This document shows positions 1 to 8,723 of a stretch of 64,000 bases of DNA, one piece after another (position 1 is the stretch's first letter; each line of letters opens with the position of its first letter). The notes under the pieces were generated by a model, which made no database searches, was not told where the DNA came from, and saw only the letters and a list, made by a program, of their open reading frames with translations. This DNA comes from Sphingobacterium zeae (lineage in GTDB: Bacteria > Bacteroidota > Bacteroidia > Sphingobacteriales > Sphingobacteriaceae): positions 2,914,001-2,978,000 of the forward strand of contig NZ_JAUTBA010000001.1 in NCBI RefSeq assembly GCF_030818895.1, given 5' to 3'. The position numbers and the translations under genes are program-made.

Positions 1-2
1 TT

Positions 3-293
3 TGCGATATGAGGAAGTCTTTTGATGGACTTTGTGGACTGATCAGTTCAGGAATGCAGCGGCAAGCTACCAGTGGGGAGGTTTTTGTGTTCCTAAACCG
101 TAGCCGTACGCACGTGAAGCTGTTACATTGGGAGAAGGGTGGCTTTGTGCTGTATTACAAACGGCTGGAGAGCGGTACTTTCGTACCGCCCAGTATAAAA
201 AACGGAGAGTTGTCATGGAGTGATCTGGTGCTGATGATTGAGGGGATACAGGTCGTAAAAAGTATTCAAAAAAGACGTTTTACTTTGCCTTAA
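3..293 (+). CDS. tnpB: IS66 family accessory protein TnpB (IS66 Orf2-like), 5' truncated by window edge
   Basis: The frame is open from base 3 (Cys-Asp-Met-Arg-Lys-Ser-Phe-Asp-Gly-Leu), matching the conserved start region of IS66 Orf2, where about 20 residues normally precede DMRKSFDGL. The Met at position 9 is therefore internal and the true start lies to the left. The RTHVKLLHW and GGFVLYYKRLE segments are family hallmarks. TnpB is needed for IS66 transposition, but its biochemical role is poorly defined. It sits 48 bp ahead of the transposase gene in the usual IS66 order. Confidence 0.9.
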   Translation, partial: CDMRKSFDGLCGLISSGMQRQATSGEVFVFLNRSRTHVKLLHWEKGGFVLYYKRLESGTFVPPSIKNGELSWSDLVLMIEGIQVVKSIQKRRFTLP

Positions 294-341
294 AAGCGGC
301 ATTTAATTGCATGAGCGCGGGTAATTCCGTATCTTTAGGGT

Positions 342-1838
342 ATGGAAACAGCACTGGAAAATCTCTCAAAAGAAGACCTTATCAAGGTCATTTCCAGTCG
401 TGACCAAGCCCTTGTTGAAAGAGATGAAAAGATAGATTACCTAGAGTCCCAACTCGCTATGTACAAGCGTATGCAGTTCGGGCAGAAGCGTGAGCGATTC
501 GAAGGCGATCCAAATCAGACCATGCTTCCCTTTGAAGCAGCGCCGGCCGAAGTTATACAGCAACAGGAGGAAATCAAAGAAAAGATCGAGTATGTACGTA
601 AACGACCTAATCATAAAGGACGTGCTAAATTACCTGCCCACCTCCCTGTAGAAGAGGTTGAAATCCATCCCGAAGGTGATCTATCCCAAATGGTTTATAT
701 CGGTAAAGAAATTACGGAAGAATTGGAATGCGAACCTGCAAGGTTCTATATCAAACGTTACATCCGTTATAAATATGCTGCCAAAGATAAATCTGCCGTG
801 GCCATTGCCGAGCTTCCCGAGCGTGTAATCGACAAAGGAATCCCTGGGCCGAGCCTGCTTGCGATGATCCTTACCGGTAAATATCAAGATCATCTCCCGC
901 TATACCGACAGAAACAGATCTTTGCCAGAGAAAATATACAGATAGCTTCCTCAACAATCGAAGGATGGGCCAGACAAGCCTTGGAGAAACTGGAACCACT
1001 CTATGAACAACTCGTCTTCCAGACCAAATCACAGGGTTATTTACAGGTTGATGAAACCCCAATAAAAGTATTGGACAGCGATAAAAAAGGCGCTGCCCAT
1101 CAAGGCTATTATTGGGTGTACCACGCTCCATTGGAGGGAACCGTGCTGTTTGATTATAGCCCTACCCGTGGTGGCATTGCCGCTGTGCCTATGCTTGGAA
1201 ACTTTAAGGGTTATCTCCAGACCGATGGCTATACTGTATACGAAAAGTATGGCAAAAAGAAGGAAGTGACGCACTTGGCCTGTTGGGCGCACGCACGCCG
1301 TGAGTTTGAAAAAGCATTGGATAATGATAAAGCAAGAGCTGAAAAGGCATTGCTAATGATCCAGAAGCTTTATGCCATTGAGCGGAAAGCCAAACACGAA
1401 AATCTAAGCGCAGAGCAGATCAAAGAACTTCGATTGACCGAATCCTTACCTATTATTAACGAGCTGGGCAAATGGATCTTTGAAGAGATAAAAAGCACAT
1501 TGCCTAAAAGTCAGATCGGTAAAGCTATGGCGTATGCATACGCTAGATGGGATGCGCTATCAGCATACCTGTATGATGGAAATCTGCACATAGACAATAA
1601 TCTTATCGAGAATGCCATTCGCCCCGTTGCACTGGGACGAAAAAACTACCTCTTCGCAGGAAGCCATGAAGCAGCACAGCGTGCGGCGATGATCTACTCA
1701 TTCTTTGCTAGCTGTAAAAAGCATGAGGTGAACCCTTTCCAGTGGTTAAAGCATACCTTGGAAAACATCATGTCAATAAACCATAAAAACTTAAAGGATC
1801 TATATCCTCAGAACTTCAAAAAATCAGCAGACCTGTAG
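342..1838 (+). CDS. tnpC: IS66 family transposase TnpC
   Basis: This is a 498-aa DDE transposase of normal IS66 length. An N-terminal coiled-coil region (residues ~10-45) and a leucine-zipper-like helix precede the catalytic core. Candidate catalytic residues are D237 (in YLQVDETPIKV), D295 (in YLQTDGYTVYEK) and E423 (in LIENAIRPVALGRKNY). The CWAHARREF zinc/insertion segment typical of IS66 lies between the second Asp and the Glu. The ORF is intact, so the transposase may still be functional, although the right end of the element looks rearranged. Confidence 0.95.
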   Translation: METALENLSKEDLIKVISSRDQALVERDEKIDYLESQLAMYKRMQFGQKRERFEGDPNQTMLPFEAAPAEVIQQQEEIKEKIEYVRKRPNHKGRAKLPAHLPVEEVEIHPEGDLSQMVYIGKEITEELECEPARFYIKRYIRYKYAAKDKSAVAIAELPERVIDKGIPGPSLLAMILTGKYQDHLPLYRQKQIFARENIQIASSTIEGWARQALEKLEPLYEQLVFQTKSQGYLQVDETPIKVLDSDKKGAAHQGYYWVYHAPLEGTVLFDYSPTRGGIAAVPMLGNFKGYLQTDGYTVYEKYGKKKEVTHLACWAHARREFEKALDNDKARAEKALLMIQKLYAIERKAKHENLSAEQIKELRLTESLPIINELGKWIFEEIKSTLPKSQIGKAMAYAYARWDALSAYLYDGNLHIDNNLIENAIRPVALGRKNYLFAGSHEAAQRAAMIYSFFASCKKHEVNPFQWLKHTLENIMSINHKNLKDLYPQNFKKSADL

Positions 1839-1839
1839 T

Positions 1840-1956
1840 TCATAGGCCGGATACATTGATCCCCCTTGAATCACAGTACTGCTTCTTGCTCATACCGCTC
1901 TGCTGCCAATCTGCTATCATCGACAGCATCTGATCTCTTTTTTCCTTTGAACTCAT
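1840..1956 (-). pseudogene. Inverted 5' fragment of an IS66 tnpA gene
   Basis: Read on the minus strand from an ATG at 1956, 38 codons encode a helix-turn-helix-like start (MSSKEKRDQML, then QQSGMSKKQYCDSRGINV). That is the N-terminus typical of IS66 TnpA (Orf1), a protein usually around 100 aa. It stops at 1840, two bases after the tnpC stop on the other strand. tnpA of the resident element should be on the + strand to the left, so this is an inverted partial copy of the left end. It may come from a second IS66 or from an aberrant transposition product. Confidence 0.65.
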
Positions 1957-1992
1957 TAAGCAAACCTCGGAATTATAAAACGTTCATAAAAT

Positions 1993-3927
1993 ATGCACTT
2001 GGTCGGGCGGATACATCTATTCAGATATAGTGGTGGATTTTATAACCTATTTGAAACAATAGAGGTAATTAATTCAAAAAAATTAGACGACACAATTGAA
2101 GCGTTTTTATTAAGAAAATTTGAAAACGAACCTTATATCTATAATCTTCCTAAAATTTGTAAAGAGTCGTTGGTTTATCTTGTACGAAAGCGCCCCGAAT
2201 TCCTCGAAAGGATTATCTCACTGGAGACGTTTTTAAACTCTAATGATGAAATAATTAGATTACTGGCTAAGCACTTAGACCTTAAGAATTTTAAGATGAT
2301 AGAAAAATTCTTGGAGGATCATAGAAGTAGTTGGAGAATGGAAAGGATGATTAGCTTAAGTAAACTGGAGCTTGAAAATGATAAGAAGAATCCTATTTAT
2401 ATTTATATTAACAAGAATTATCCTGTTAAAACTCCCAAAGTTCTCAAATCATCCAAATCAATAATACAAAAAAGCAAATTAGAAGAATTTCGACGATTCT
2501 ATTTGGACTATGAAGATTATTACTCCCCAGAATTGATCCCATTTTTAGTTCATAACTTTGAGGAACTTGAGCGTCAACTTATAGAGAGCGATTTAAAGTA
2601 TGTAAAGCATGTTTTAGTTATGATTCTTGAAAACTATAATCCGGATAATTTCAGGATAATTATTGATGAAGTTAGTAAAAACCGAATCACTTTTAGTTTA
2701 AATCAAGAAACCTGGTTCCAAATTGAACTGTATTTTAATGCAGCATATCTTATTGGTGAAACAGGTCTGATAATGCAACATAGAGATAAGCTGCTTAAAA
2801 CACTTCCAAGAATCGATGTTTCTGAATATCAACAAAAGGATGTACTACAAAATATAATCAGACTAATTGCCCCTATAACCACGGAGGATGAAGGAATCAT
2901 TTATAATTTCTGTATTAAAAGAACAGATGATATGCTAGCATTGAGCTCTCATACCTTAGCAGAGGTAGCTATACATTTTAAACTACATCTACTCAATCCA
3001 GTACTTCTAATGCTTATAGAGAATCAGAAGATCCAAATTTTTGAAAAAGAAGAAGTATTGAGAGCATTTGGCTCCCTTTCTAAGGGAGAAAATGATTATA
3101 ACGCTTTAAAACGTATTGTTAAATTGCGAAAATATGATTCCAGTCTTAAAGATATTGCTAATGCTGCATTAATCACTAATTACCAAGACCGAAATGCAAT
3201 TATTTGGCGATTTAATGAATTACAAAAGAGGTTGAGGCCTTTTGACATGGATTTCAGATATAATGGTGCAAGACCTGTAAGTGAATTTGAGAGAGAAATG
3301 GATCGTCCTGAATTTCCTAAATGTTTTTATGGAATCATAAATGACTTAATCTATAATAATATGCTTAACCTTCTGACATTTTCATTCTCTATAAGAAATG
3401 ATAAATTAAAAGTCAGATACAGTAATTATTTACAACAGATAGTATATAATTATTTTAAAACGTTTATAAATACTAAAGTACTCGCTGATCTAAAAAAGAC
3501 AGTATCTCAATTTCCTGAAGTTTCACAAACATATTCCTTTAATTTCCATATAGATGAATTAATCAAGGATTTCTCTAGTCAAAGTAAGAAGCAAGAACCA
3601 TTTATCACTGCAGTGCATAGCTTAAATCATATTTTGAAAAAGATCTACTTACCAGTAAATAGTAATGCAGAACTGCGAGAAATAATTTTAAACGTTGTTA
3701 ATACGGATATCAAAAATCTTATAGAAAATGAGGGGTTTTATAAATTGGCAGGAGAAGTTAATGAAAAAAAAGTAGGAGAGGTGACTATCCAAAAAACTTT
3801 GAAGATAGCTTTAGAGAAGGCTTTGATGGATAGGGGGCTAAGAAAGTCAGATATTTTTAGAGAGGTAGAAAGCTATGATGGATTAAAATATGATTATCTT
3901 AAGTATAAAGTTAGCCTAACCCTATAG
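1993..3927 (+). CDS. Probable 5'-truncated alpha-solenoid protein, possible STAND/defence NTPase remnant
   Basis: The 644-aa product has no P-loop or other catalytic motif that I can see. It is almost entirely short amphipathic helices of the HEAT/TPR-like solenoid type found in the C-terminal halves of STAND or Avs-type NTPases. The frame opens right at the IS66 end: an in-frame TAA lies at 1987 and the first residues are encoded by sequence at the IS junction. A larger gene probably lost its 5' part to the insertion, and the annotated Met is probably not the ancestral start. I do not recognise the specific family. The defence link is inferred from the island context. Confidence 0.6.
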   Translation: MHLVGRIHLFRYSGGFYNLFETIEVINSKKLDDTIEAFLLRKFENEPYIYNLPKICKESLVYLVRKRPEFLERIISLETFLNSNDEIIRLLAKHLDLKNFKMIEKFLEDHRSSWRMERMISLSKLELENDKKNPIYIYINKNYPVKTPKVLKSSKSIIQKSKLEEFRRFYLDYEDYYSPELIPFLVHNFEELERQLIESDLKYVKHVLVMILENYNPDNFRIIIDEVSKNRITFSLNQETWFQIELYFNAAYLIGETGLIMQHRDKLLKTLPRIDVSEYQQKDVLQNIIRLIAPITTEDEGIIYNFCIKRTDDMLALSSHTLAEVAIHFKLHLLNPVLLMLIENQKIQIFEKEEVLRAFGSLSKGENDYNALKRIVKLRKYDSSLKDIANAALITNYQDRNAIIWRFNELQKRLRPFDMDFRYNGARPVSEFEREMDRPEFPKCFYGIINDLIYNNMLNLLTFSFSIRNDKLKVRYSNYLQQIVYNYFKTFINTKVLADLKKTVSQFPEVSQTYSFNFHIDELIKDFSSQSKKQEPFITAVHSLNHILKKIYLPVNSNAELREIILNVVNTDIKNLIENEGFYKLAGEVNEKKVGEVTIQKTLKIALEKALMDRGLRKSDIFREVESYDGLKYDYLKYKVSLTL

Positions 3928-4159
3928 CAACCTCAAACGTGCATAAACCCAATGTGGGAAATTCCGAAAAATCGAGCTTAAGTAAGACAGCAGATACGTT
4001 ATAAATGCTCAAACCTTGTTGATAATAATATTGAAGGGTAAATTCATCATCAGAATTTGCCATATTTAAATTTGACAGCATATTGGCTTCTTGAGCTGTT
4101 TCAGGCAACAACTTGATCAATACTTTGGTGTTTGCGAGTGTTTTATGTTGGTATTTCAT
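3911..4159 (-). CDS. Small hypothetical protein, uncertain
   Basis: An 82-aa minus-strand ORF overlaps the 3' end of the solenoid gene by 17 bp, tail to tail. Composition is plausible for a protein (start MKYQHKTLANTKVLIKLL, then an acidic middle and an aromatic QYYYQQGL stretch). I do not recognise a family. Surrounding DNA to the right is decayed, so this may be the residue of a longer gene. Confidence 0.3.
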   Translation of the reverse strand: MKYQHKTLANTKVLIKLLPETAQEANMLSNLNMANSDDEFTLQYYYQQGLSIYNVSAVLLKLDFSEFPTLGLCTFEVAIGLG

Positions 4160-5689
4160 ATTTTTTACATAAATGTAAGAAATTCAAATTATTTTAACGA
4201 TTATAATTTGAAGGATGAAAACCTAATCTAGTTTGGCTTTCATTGACTCTTTATTGCCCGAATTTCATTTTCCTATGGAACTCCTAATAAAAATGAAGGG
4301 GGTTCTTTTTTTCTATATTGGACCCGAAAAGGTTAACTCTATTATTATTGTTCTGGTTTTAAGATATAATGAAGTGAATAATGTAATAAGTTCTTTAACC
4401 TTTTATTTCGGCTTTAGTTGACATAGGATTATATTGCTTATTTATTTCAGTGGTTCAATACCTTTTATTCGATGCCATATAGATTAATTATTGGTATGGA
4501 TAAACCTTTGTTTTTAAGATGGGGAATGAGTATCTCCTCAGCTTTTACAAAAAATGATTTGACAGAAAACCCTATTAAATTGATTTTATATTTTTCATCA
4601 AACCACTTAAGATTCGATTTTATCTATTTAGGTCTTGTATCAGGTGTGTCTAACTTTATCATCAAACTTTCGATTTCCTTTTTCAACCATTTCTCTAAAG
4701 TCACGGCTTGGAGACAGATTTTTATATTCAAGGCTGTAAAGTATTTTTTCGTTTTGATAGATGATTATTACATGATAATATATAGGTGTGGGTTTCGACT
4801 ACCTGAGGCAGATACTAAACACTTCAGGTTTGTTTTAATCCTGCGGGTTATCTTCCAGATATAGTAGCCTGCTTAGTAAAATCATGTGTCTGTTTAATCT
4901 TCATGGCGAAATGTCATAGTTTTCAAATCCCTCAGTATTAGTTTCTATACCTTTTTTCCAAAGTGCTAAAATTTAATTGCAACGTCAAAATCATTGCTTG
5001 AAAATGGTCTCTCAATAGTTTTGACCGATTTAAATAATTCCGCATTACTTAATGCATCATAAGGTGTATTTTGCTTAAATGAAATAATACCTATGGCATT
5101 AATAAAGCCGCCAATTCTAGTGGATTAAATATTGATCTCTTGCGGAAAAACTTCAGCAACATTCCTGGGTGCATCCTTTCTTTGCTCTTCATTACCAGTA
5201 GAAAATGCTTTTGGAATGCATCCAAAGAATGTTTGACCTGCCCCTTTATCTTTTTTTTGTGAAATGGAAGCAATATTAAATTAACATCTTCTAGATGTTA
5301 ATCTATCCAACGATCCGCGGTTAAATGTATTTTTGTGTCAATTAATTCATTTTTTCAACATTATTAAAACCGCACTATTTGGAGATTTCGGCATTATTAA
5401 TCATTCAGTTTAGAAAATCGGTAACGATTTAATTCGGGTAATATTGACTATTTGAATGTTAAAATGATAAGCCTCAAATCAATTTTTTTTTGTTTTCATG
5501 GTTGTGGTCAAAGTGGTCAATTCGCCTTGGATTCGAATAGTCTCAATTCCCGAATTCTCCATCTAAGCATAGATTAGGCATTAAGGAAAAACGAGTTGCC
5601 ATTTTATATTTAACGTGAACTTTTAAAAGATATTGGGGATTAGACAAACAAATACTCCTCTAATAGCAGAAAATAATTAAATTTACTGT
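4160..5689. other. Gene-poor, decayed region
   Basis: No intact gene is convincing over about 1.5 kb. On the minus strand, protein-like stretches recur in shifting frames with stops between them. Around 5273-5091 a segment contains RMHPGMLLKFFRKR. A segment near 5095-4970 in another frame contains NAIGIISFKQNTPYDAL. Another near 4750-4480 contains DEKYKINLIGFSVKSF. These look like remains of one or more degraded genes that I cannot assign. The + strand ORFs here appear to be shadows. Confidence 0.45.
5281..5301. repeat. Perfect 9-bp inverted repeat (hairpin)
   Basis: TTAACATCT-TCT-AGATGTTAA forms a 9-bp stem with a 3-nt loop at the right edge of the decayed minus-strand relic. It could be a weak terminator or simply a palindrome; no T-run follows. 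Confidence 0.4.
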
Positions 5690-7543
5690 ATGATTAGTGT
5701 TTTTAAAAATTTTTACGATAGACCTGTTTCTCTTAACATAAAAGAGTTGAATATTTTTTATAAAGACCTTTCGGTATTTATAGAAACAAATCCTACTATG
5801 AAACTCAAAGATTTTCCTAATTCCATTGTTAAGAAATACTCTAAGCCAGACGTGAAAAAGGCATTATCTCAACTGTATAATCATAAATGTGCATATTGTG
5901 AGCAAAAAACTGATCTAACCATAGAACACTATCGACCAAAGACGAAATATTCATGGTTGTCTTTAGAGTGGAGTAACATGCTCCCCGTATGTTATAACTG
6001 CAGCAGAAATCGAACAGATAAGTTTTTGATTAAAGGCAAAGAGATAAATATGGCACAAATTCAATTTGTTGACAATTCTTTGATTGCTAATATGCCAATT
6101 TTCAAAAATGAACAACCCTTGCTACTTCATCCTGAAGTTGATTCTCCTGAAAATCACATCTCATTTGACTCAAATGGAAATGCTGTAGGACGTACAGAAA
6201 AAGGGCGTTATACAATCGACGTGTACTCTTTAAATCGTGATTTACTTATACAGAAAAGAAGCTCAATCGTTTCTACTTTACAAGATGAATTAAGAGAATT
6301 AGTAAAAGATTTTTTTCAGAGCACTTTTGTATTAAATGGTGATTATTTTGTTTCCAAAATTGGTAAAGATTTTGAAAATTTTTATAAAAGACTTTACAAA
6401 TTGCAGAGTCCTACATCTGAATTCACTTCGCTTTATAGATCTATTTGGGAGAAGGATTTAATTGAAAATGTATCCTTTGTAGATGATCAGGAGTATAATA
6501 ATCATATATATCACCAATTGCTCATATGGAAGAAGATTTTTGTCCTTAATAGAAATAAACTAATTAAAACTAAATTCAAATCAGCAATAGTGGGATTTGA
6601 ACTTCAGAATTTTGAAGGTATTAGACATATCTCTTTATCAGAAATTGACGCTTCTACTCGGTGGATATTTCTCACTGGAGAAAATGGCTATGGGAAAACT
6701 TCAATTTTAAAAGCAATAGCTGTTGGGTTAGTAGGAAGACAGAAAGCTGATGATGAGGCACGATTTAAAATTGATGTGCTGTCACCTTCCACAGTTCGGT
6801 ATCGAAAAAGTGTTGATGATAAAGATTATTACGATATTAACCAATTTATTTGGCAAAATGATATGTATAAACCTTATACAAGTCTAGCGGTATATGGCGC
6901 AAATAGAACTCAGATGTCGGACAATTATAAAAATCCTAGTGAGGAAAATGTTCTAGATAGTATTTTTGGTGAGAAAACTGAACTTCTCAATGTTGAACGT
7001 TTTTTAATTGATACTTATGATAGACCAGAATTAAAAAGAAAATTTGAGTCAATTGTGATTGCATTGAAGAAAGTTGTACCACAGCTTTCCGATATATTTA
7101 TAGATACTAGCAGGGATATTTTAGAAGTTAAATATAAGGAATGTACAGAAGAGGGAGACAACTTTCTTCCTGTATCATTTAATGAATTAGCAACTGGTAT
7201 GAAGGCCGTTTTAGCTATGGTGGGTGATATTCTTTGTAGATTTATGATTAATAAACCTATTGATGATACTCGAGATATAAAGGGTATTGTAATTATTGAC
7301 GAAATTGACATTCATCTCCATCCGAAATGGCAAAAAGCATTGCCTACATTGCTTTCAGATGTATTTCCAGATGTTCAATTTATCGCTTCAACTCATAGCG
7401 CAATTCCTTTACTTGGTGCACCAAAAGATAGTGTATTTTTAAAAGTAAATAGGAGTTTAGCTTTTGGAGTCCAATTAGAACGCCTTAGTTGGTTCGAAGA
7501 GAATTTACCTAATATGCTTCCTAATGTAAATTTATACATCTGA
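5690..7543 (+). CDS. HNH endonuclease-AAA ATPase fusion (Septu/PtuAB-like); C-terminus frameshifted
   Basis: The 617-aa product has two parts. Residues ~60-185 form a zinc-binding HNH nuclease domain: C67/C70 (CAYCE), the IEHYRPK motif with H80, EWSN with N96, and C101/C104. Residues ~300-600 form an SMC/OLD-like ATPase: Walker A GENGYGKTS (330-338), Walker B IVIIDEID with D537/E538, and the STHSAIPL switch motif. Canonical Septu splits these functions between PtuA (ATPase) and PtuB (HNH); here they are fused. A second HNH protein follows. The stop at 7541 falls inside what looks like the conserved tail: shifting frame gives TSELFGMESISS, so about 60 residues are probably lost by a 2-nt deletion. 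Whether the truncated protein works is unknown. Confidence 0.8.
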   Translation: MISVFKNFYDRPVSLNIKELNIFYKDLSVFIETNPTMKLKDFPNSIVKKYSKPDVKKALSQLYNHKCAYCEQKTDLTIEHYRPKTKYSWLSLEWSNMLPVCYNCSRNRTDKFLIKGKEINMAQIQFVDNSLIANMPIFKNEQPLLLHPEVDSPENHISFDSNGNAVGRTEKGRYTIDVYSLNRDLLIQKRSSIVSTLQDELRELVKDFFQSTFVLNGDYFVSKIGKDFENFYKRLYKLQSPTSEFTSLYRSIWEKDLIENVSFVDDQEYNNHIYHQLLIWKKIFVLNRNKLIKTKFKSAIVGFELQNFEGIRHISLSEIDASTRWIFLTGENGYGKTSILKAIAVGLVGRQKADDEARFKIDVLSPSTVRYRKSVDDKDYYDINQFIWQNDMYKPYTSLAVYGANRTQMSDNYKNPSEENVLDSIFGEKTELLNVERFLIDTYDRPELKRKFESIVIALKKVVPQLSDIFIDTSRDILEVKYKECTEEGDNFLPVSFNELATGMKAVLAMVGDILCRFMINKPIDDTRDIKGIVIIDEIDIHLHPKWQKALPTLLSDVFPDVQFIASTHSAIPLLGAPKDSVFLKVNRSLAFGVQLERLSWFEENLPNMLPNVNLYI

Positions 7544-7553
7544 ATTATTTGGC

Positions 7554-7718
7554 ATGGAGAGTATTAGCTCGGTTGCTAATGTTAATGATGTGGATATTAT
7601 GACACAGGATGATATTAACGATGCAAACGAATTTAAAAAAAATAAAGAGAAATTTAAAGTATCTGATATCGATGACGAAATTTTTCTCAATGAATTAAAA
7701 TCTCCGCTTCGGAAATGA
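7554..7718 (+). CDS. 54-codon small ORF, probably the out-of-frame C-terminal tail of the HNH-ATPase
   Basis: The frame opens with ATG at 7554, starts MESISSVANVNDVDIM, is rich in Asp/Glu/Lys and ends ...LKSPLRK. Its stop overlaps the next start as ATGA at 7715-7718, the classic translational-coupling arrangement. The frame is also open upstream back to the ATPase C-terminus, giving YTSELFG before the Met. That resembles the usual end of ATPases of this type, so the segment is best explained as the detached tail of the preceding gene. Alternative explanations are a separate small protein or programmed frameshifting at ATC-TGA. Confidence 0.5.
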   Translation: MESISSVANVNDVDIMTQDDINDANEFKKNKEKFKVSDIDDEIFLNELKSPLRK

Positions 7719-8584
7719 GAAAAGTGAATAAGAATTTTTTGATTCGACCAAAGAGTTTGGGTGCATTCGGGGCTCCTTATCGAAAAGCATTAGGAATACT
7801 CAATCGTAATCGTAGTTGGTCTAATCAATCAACAGCATTGTATTCGTCGCCTTCTATACTTGAAAGTCTTAATAAAATCTATGATGGAAAATGTGCATAC
7901 TGTGAGTTGATTCCTCAGGGAAGCCCTCTGCAGGTTGAACATTTCCGTCCAAAGGATAAGTTAGCGGAAGATACTAGTCATACGGGTTATTATTGGTTAG
8001 CATATGAATGGTCGAATTTATTGTTAGCTTGTTCGAATTGTAATAGTCGCAAAGGAAATCATTTTCCGATTAGATTTGTACCCAATCGAGTTATTACTCC
8101 AACATTCAAAAATGGAGAAATTTGCGAAAGGCATAACTATATCTTGAATGAGCCTCTTAAGGTTGAAAGTGGGATGTTATTAAATCCTGAGATTGATGAC
8201 CCGCAACAACATTTGGTGTATTCACCTGTTGGTAAAATTTTGGATCTTACCGATCGGGGAGGTATAAGTATTGAAATATATGACCTTAACAGAGATGAGC
8301 TTTATTTGAACGGAAGAAAAAAGATCATTGATGAAATTTATTCAAAATTATTTAGAGTTCTTAACCGATATTTGAAGAATAATCGACACCCAGAGATTGT
8401 GATAGAAGATATTGAAGATATAATAAATGATATGATTGTACAACCAATTGTTGAAAAAAGCTCTTTTACAGCTTTTTTCAAATCATTGTTATTGCGATTT
8501 GATTTATATATAATAGATAGGTTTCCTCAACATAATATAAAATTTCTTTTAAGGAGGGCATATCGGAACGTTATAAGTGAATAG
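7715..8584 (+). CDS. HNH endonuclease family protein, PtuB-like
   Basis: The 289-aa protein has the zinc-ribbon HNH layout: C60/C63 (CAYCE), VEHFRPK with E75/H76, WLAYEWSN with N101, and C106/C109 (CSNCNSRKG). The region after the zinc motif (NPEIDDPQQHL, then IEIYDLNRDEL) aligns by eye with the corresponding part of the HNH half of the upstream fusion, so the two nuclease domains are paralogs. The start overlaps the end of the preceding frame (ATGA), consistent with one operon. Likely role: the nuclease partner of the ATPase in a Septu-like anti-phage module. Proteins of this type also accompany some retrons, but no reverse transcriptase is seen here. Confidence 0.8.
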   Translation: MRKVNKNFLIRPKSLGAFGAPYRKALGILNRNRSWSNQSTALYSSPSILESLNKIYDGKCAYCELIPQGSPLQVEHFRPKDKLAEDTSHTGYYWLAYEWSNLLLACSNCNSRKGNHFPIRFVPNRVITPTFKNGEICERHNYILNEPLKVESGMLLNPEIDDPQQHLVYSPVGKILDLTDRGGISIEIYDLNRDELYLNGRKKIIDEIYSKLFRVLNRYLKNNRHPEIVIEDIEDIINDMIVQPIVEKSSFTAFFKSLLLRFDLYIIDRFPQHNIKFLLRRAYRNVISE

Positions 8585-8723
8585 CATCGATATATTCTGA
8601 TCATTAACAATCTATTTCATATCTTTTCTGCTTAACGGCCAGTTCCTTTTCCTTAGAATTTTCGATGTAAATGATAACAGTGAAACATCTTTTGATTTGA
8701 ACGTTGATCTTATATCTTAGAAA

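Larger units (their letters stand above)
1..1992 (+). mobile_element. IS66-family insertion sequence (left end outside window)
   Basis: The order tnpB then tnpC on the + strand is the IS66 layout; tnpA and the left inverted repeat would lie before base 1. The right boundary is uncertain. It falls between the tnpC stop (1838) and roughly 1990, where the reading frame of the neighbouring solenoid gene begins. The stretch between them carries an inverted fragment of a tnpA start, so the right end is rearranged or composite. I cannot define the terminal inverted repeats or the 8-bp target duplication from this window alone. Confidence 0.8.

Noticed and set aside
1848-2014. CGGATACAT repeated at 1848 and 2006 as a possible IS66 target duplication
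   Set aside because: IS66 makes 8-bp duplications flanking the whole element; both copies are at the same end, so this is probably chance or part of the rearrangement.
4233-4864. Two + strand ORFs in the gene-poor region
   Set aside because: Composition is hydrophobic and low in charge, as expected for antisense of a decayed minus-strand gene; no start context or motif.
5690-8584. Retron association of the HNH/ATPase pair
   Set aside because: No reverse transcriptase or msr/msd-like sequence is visible nearby.
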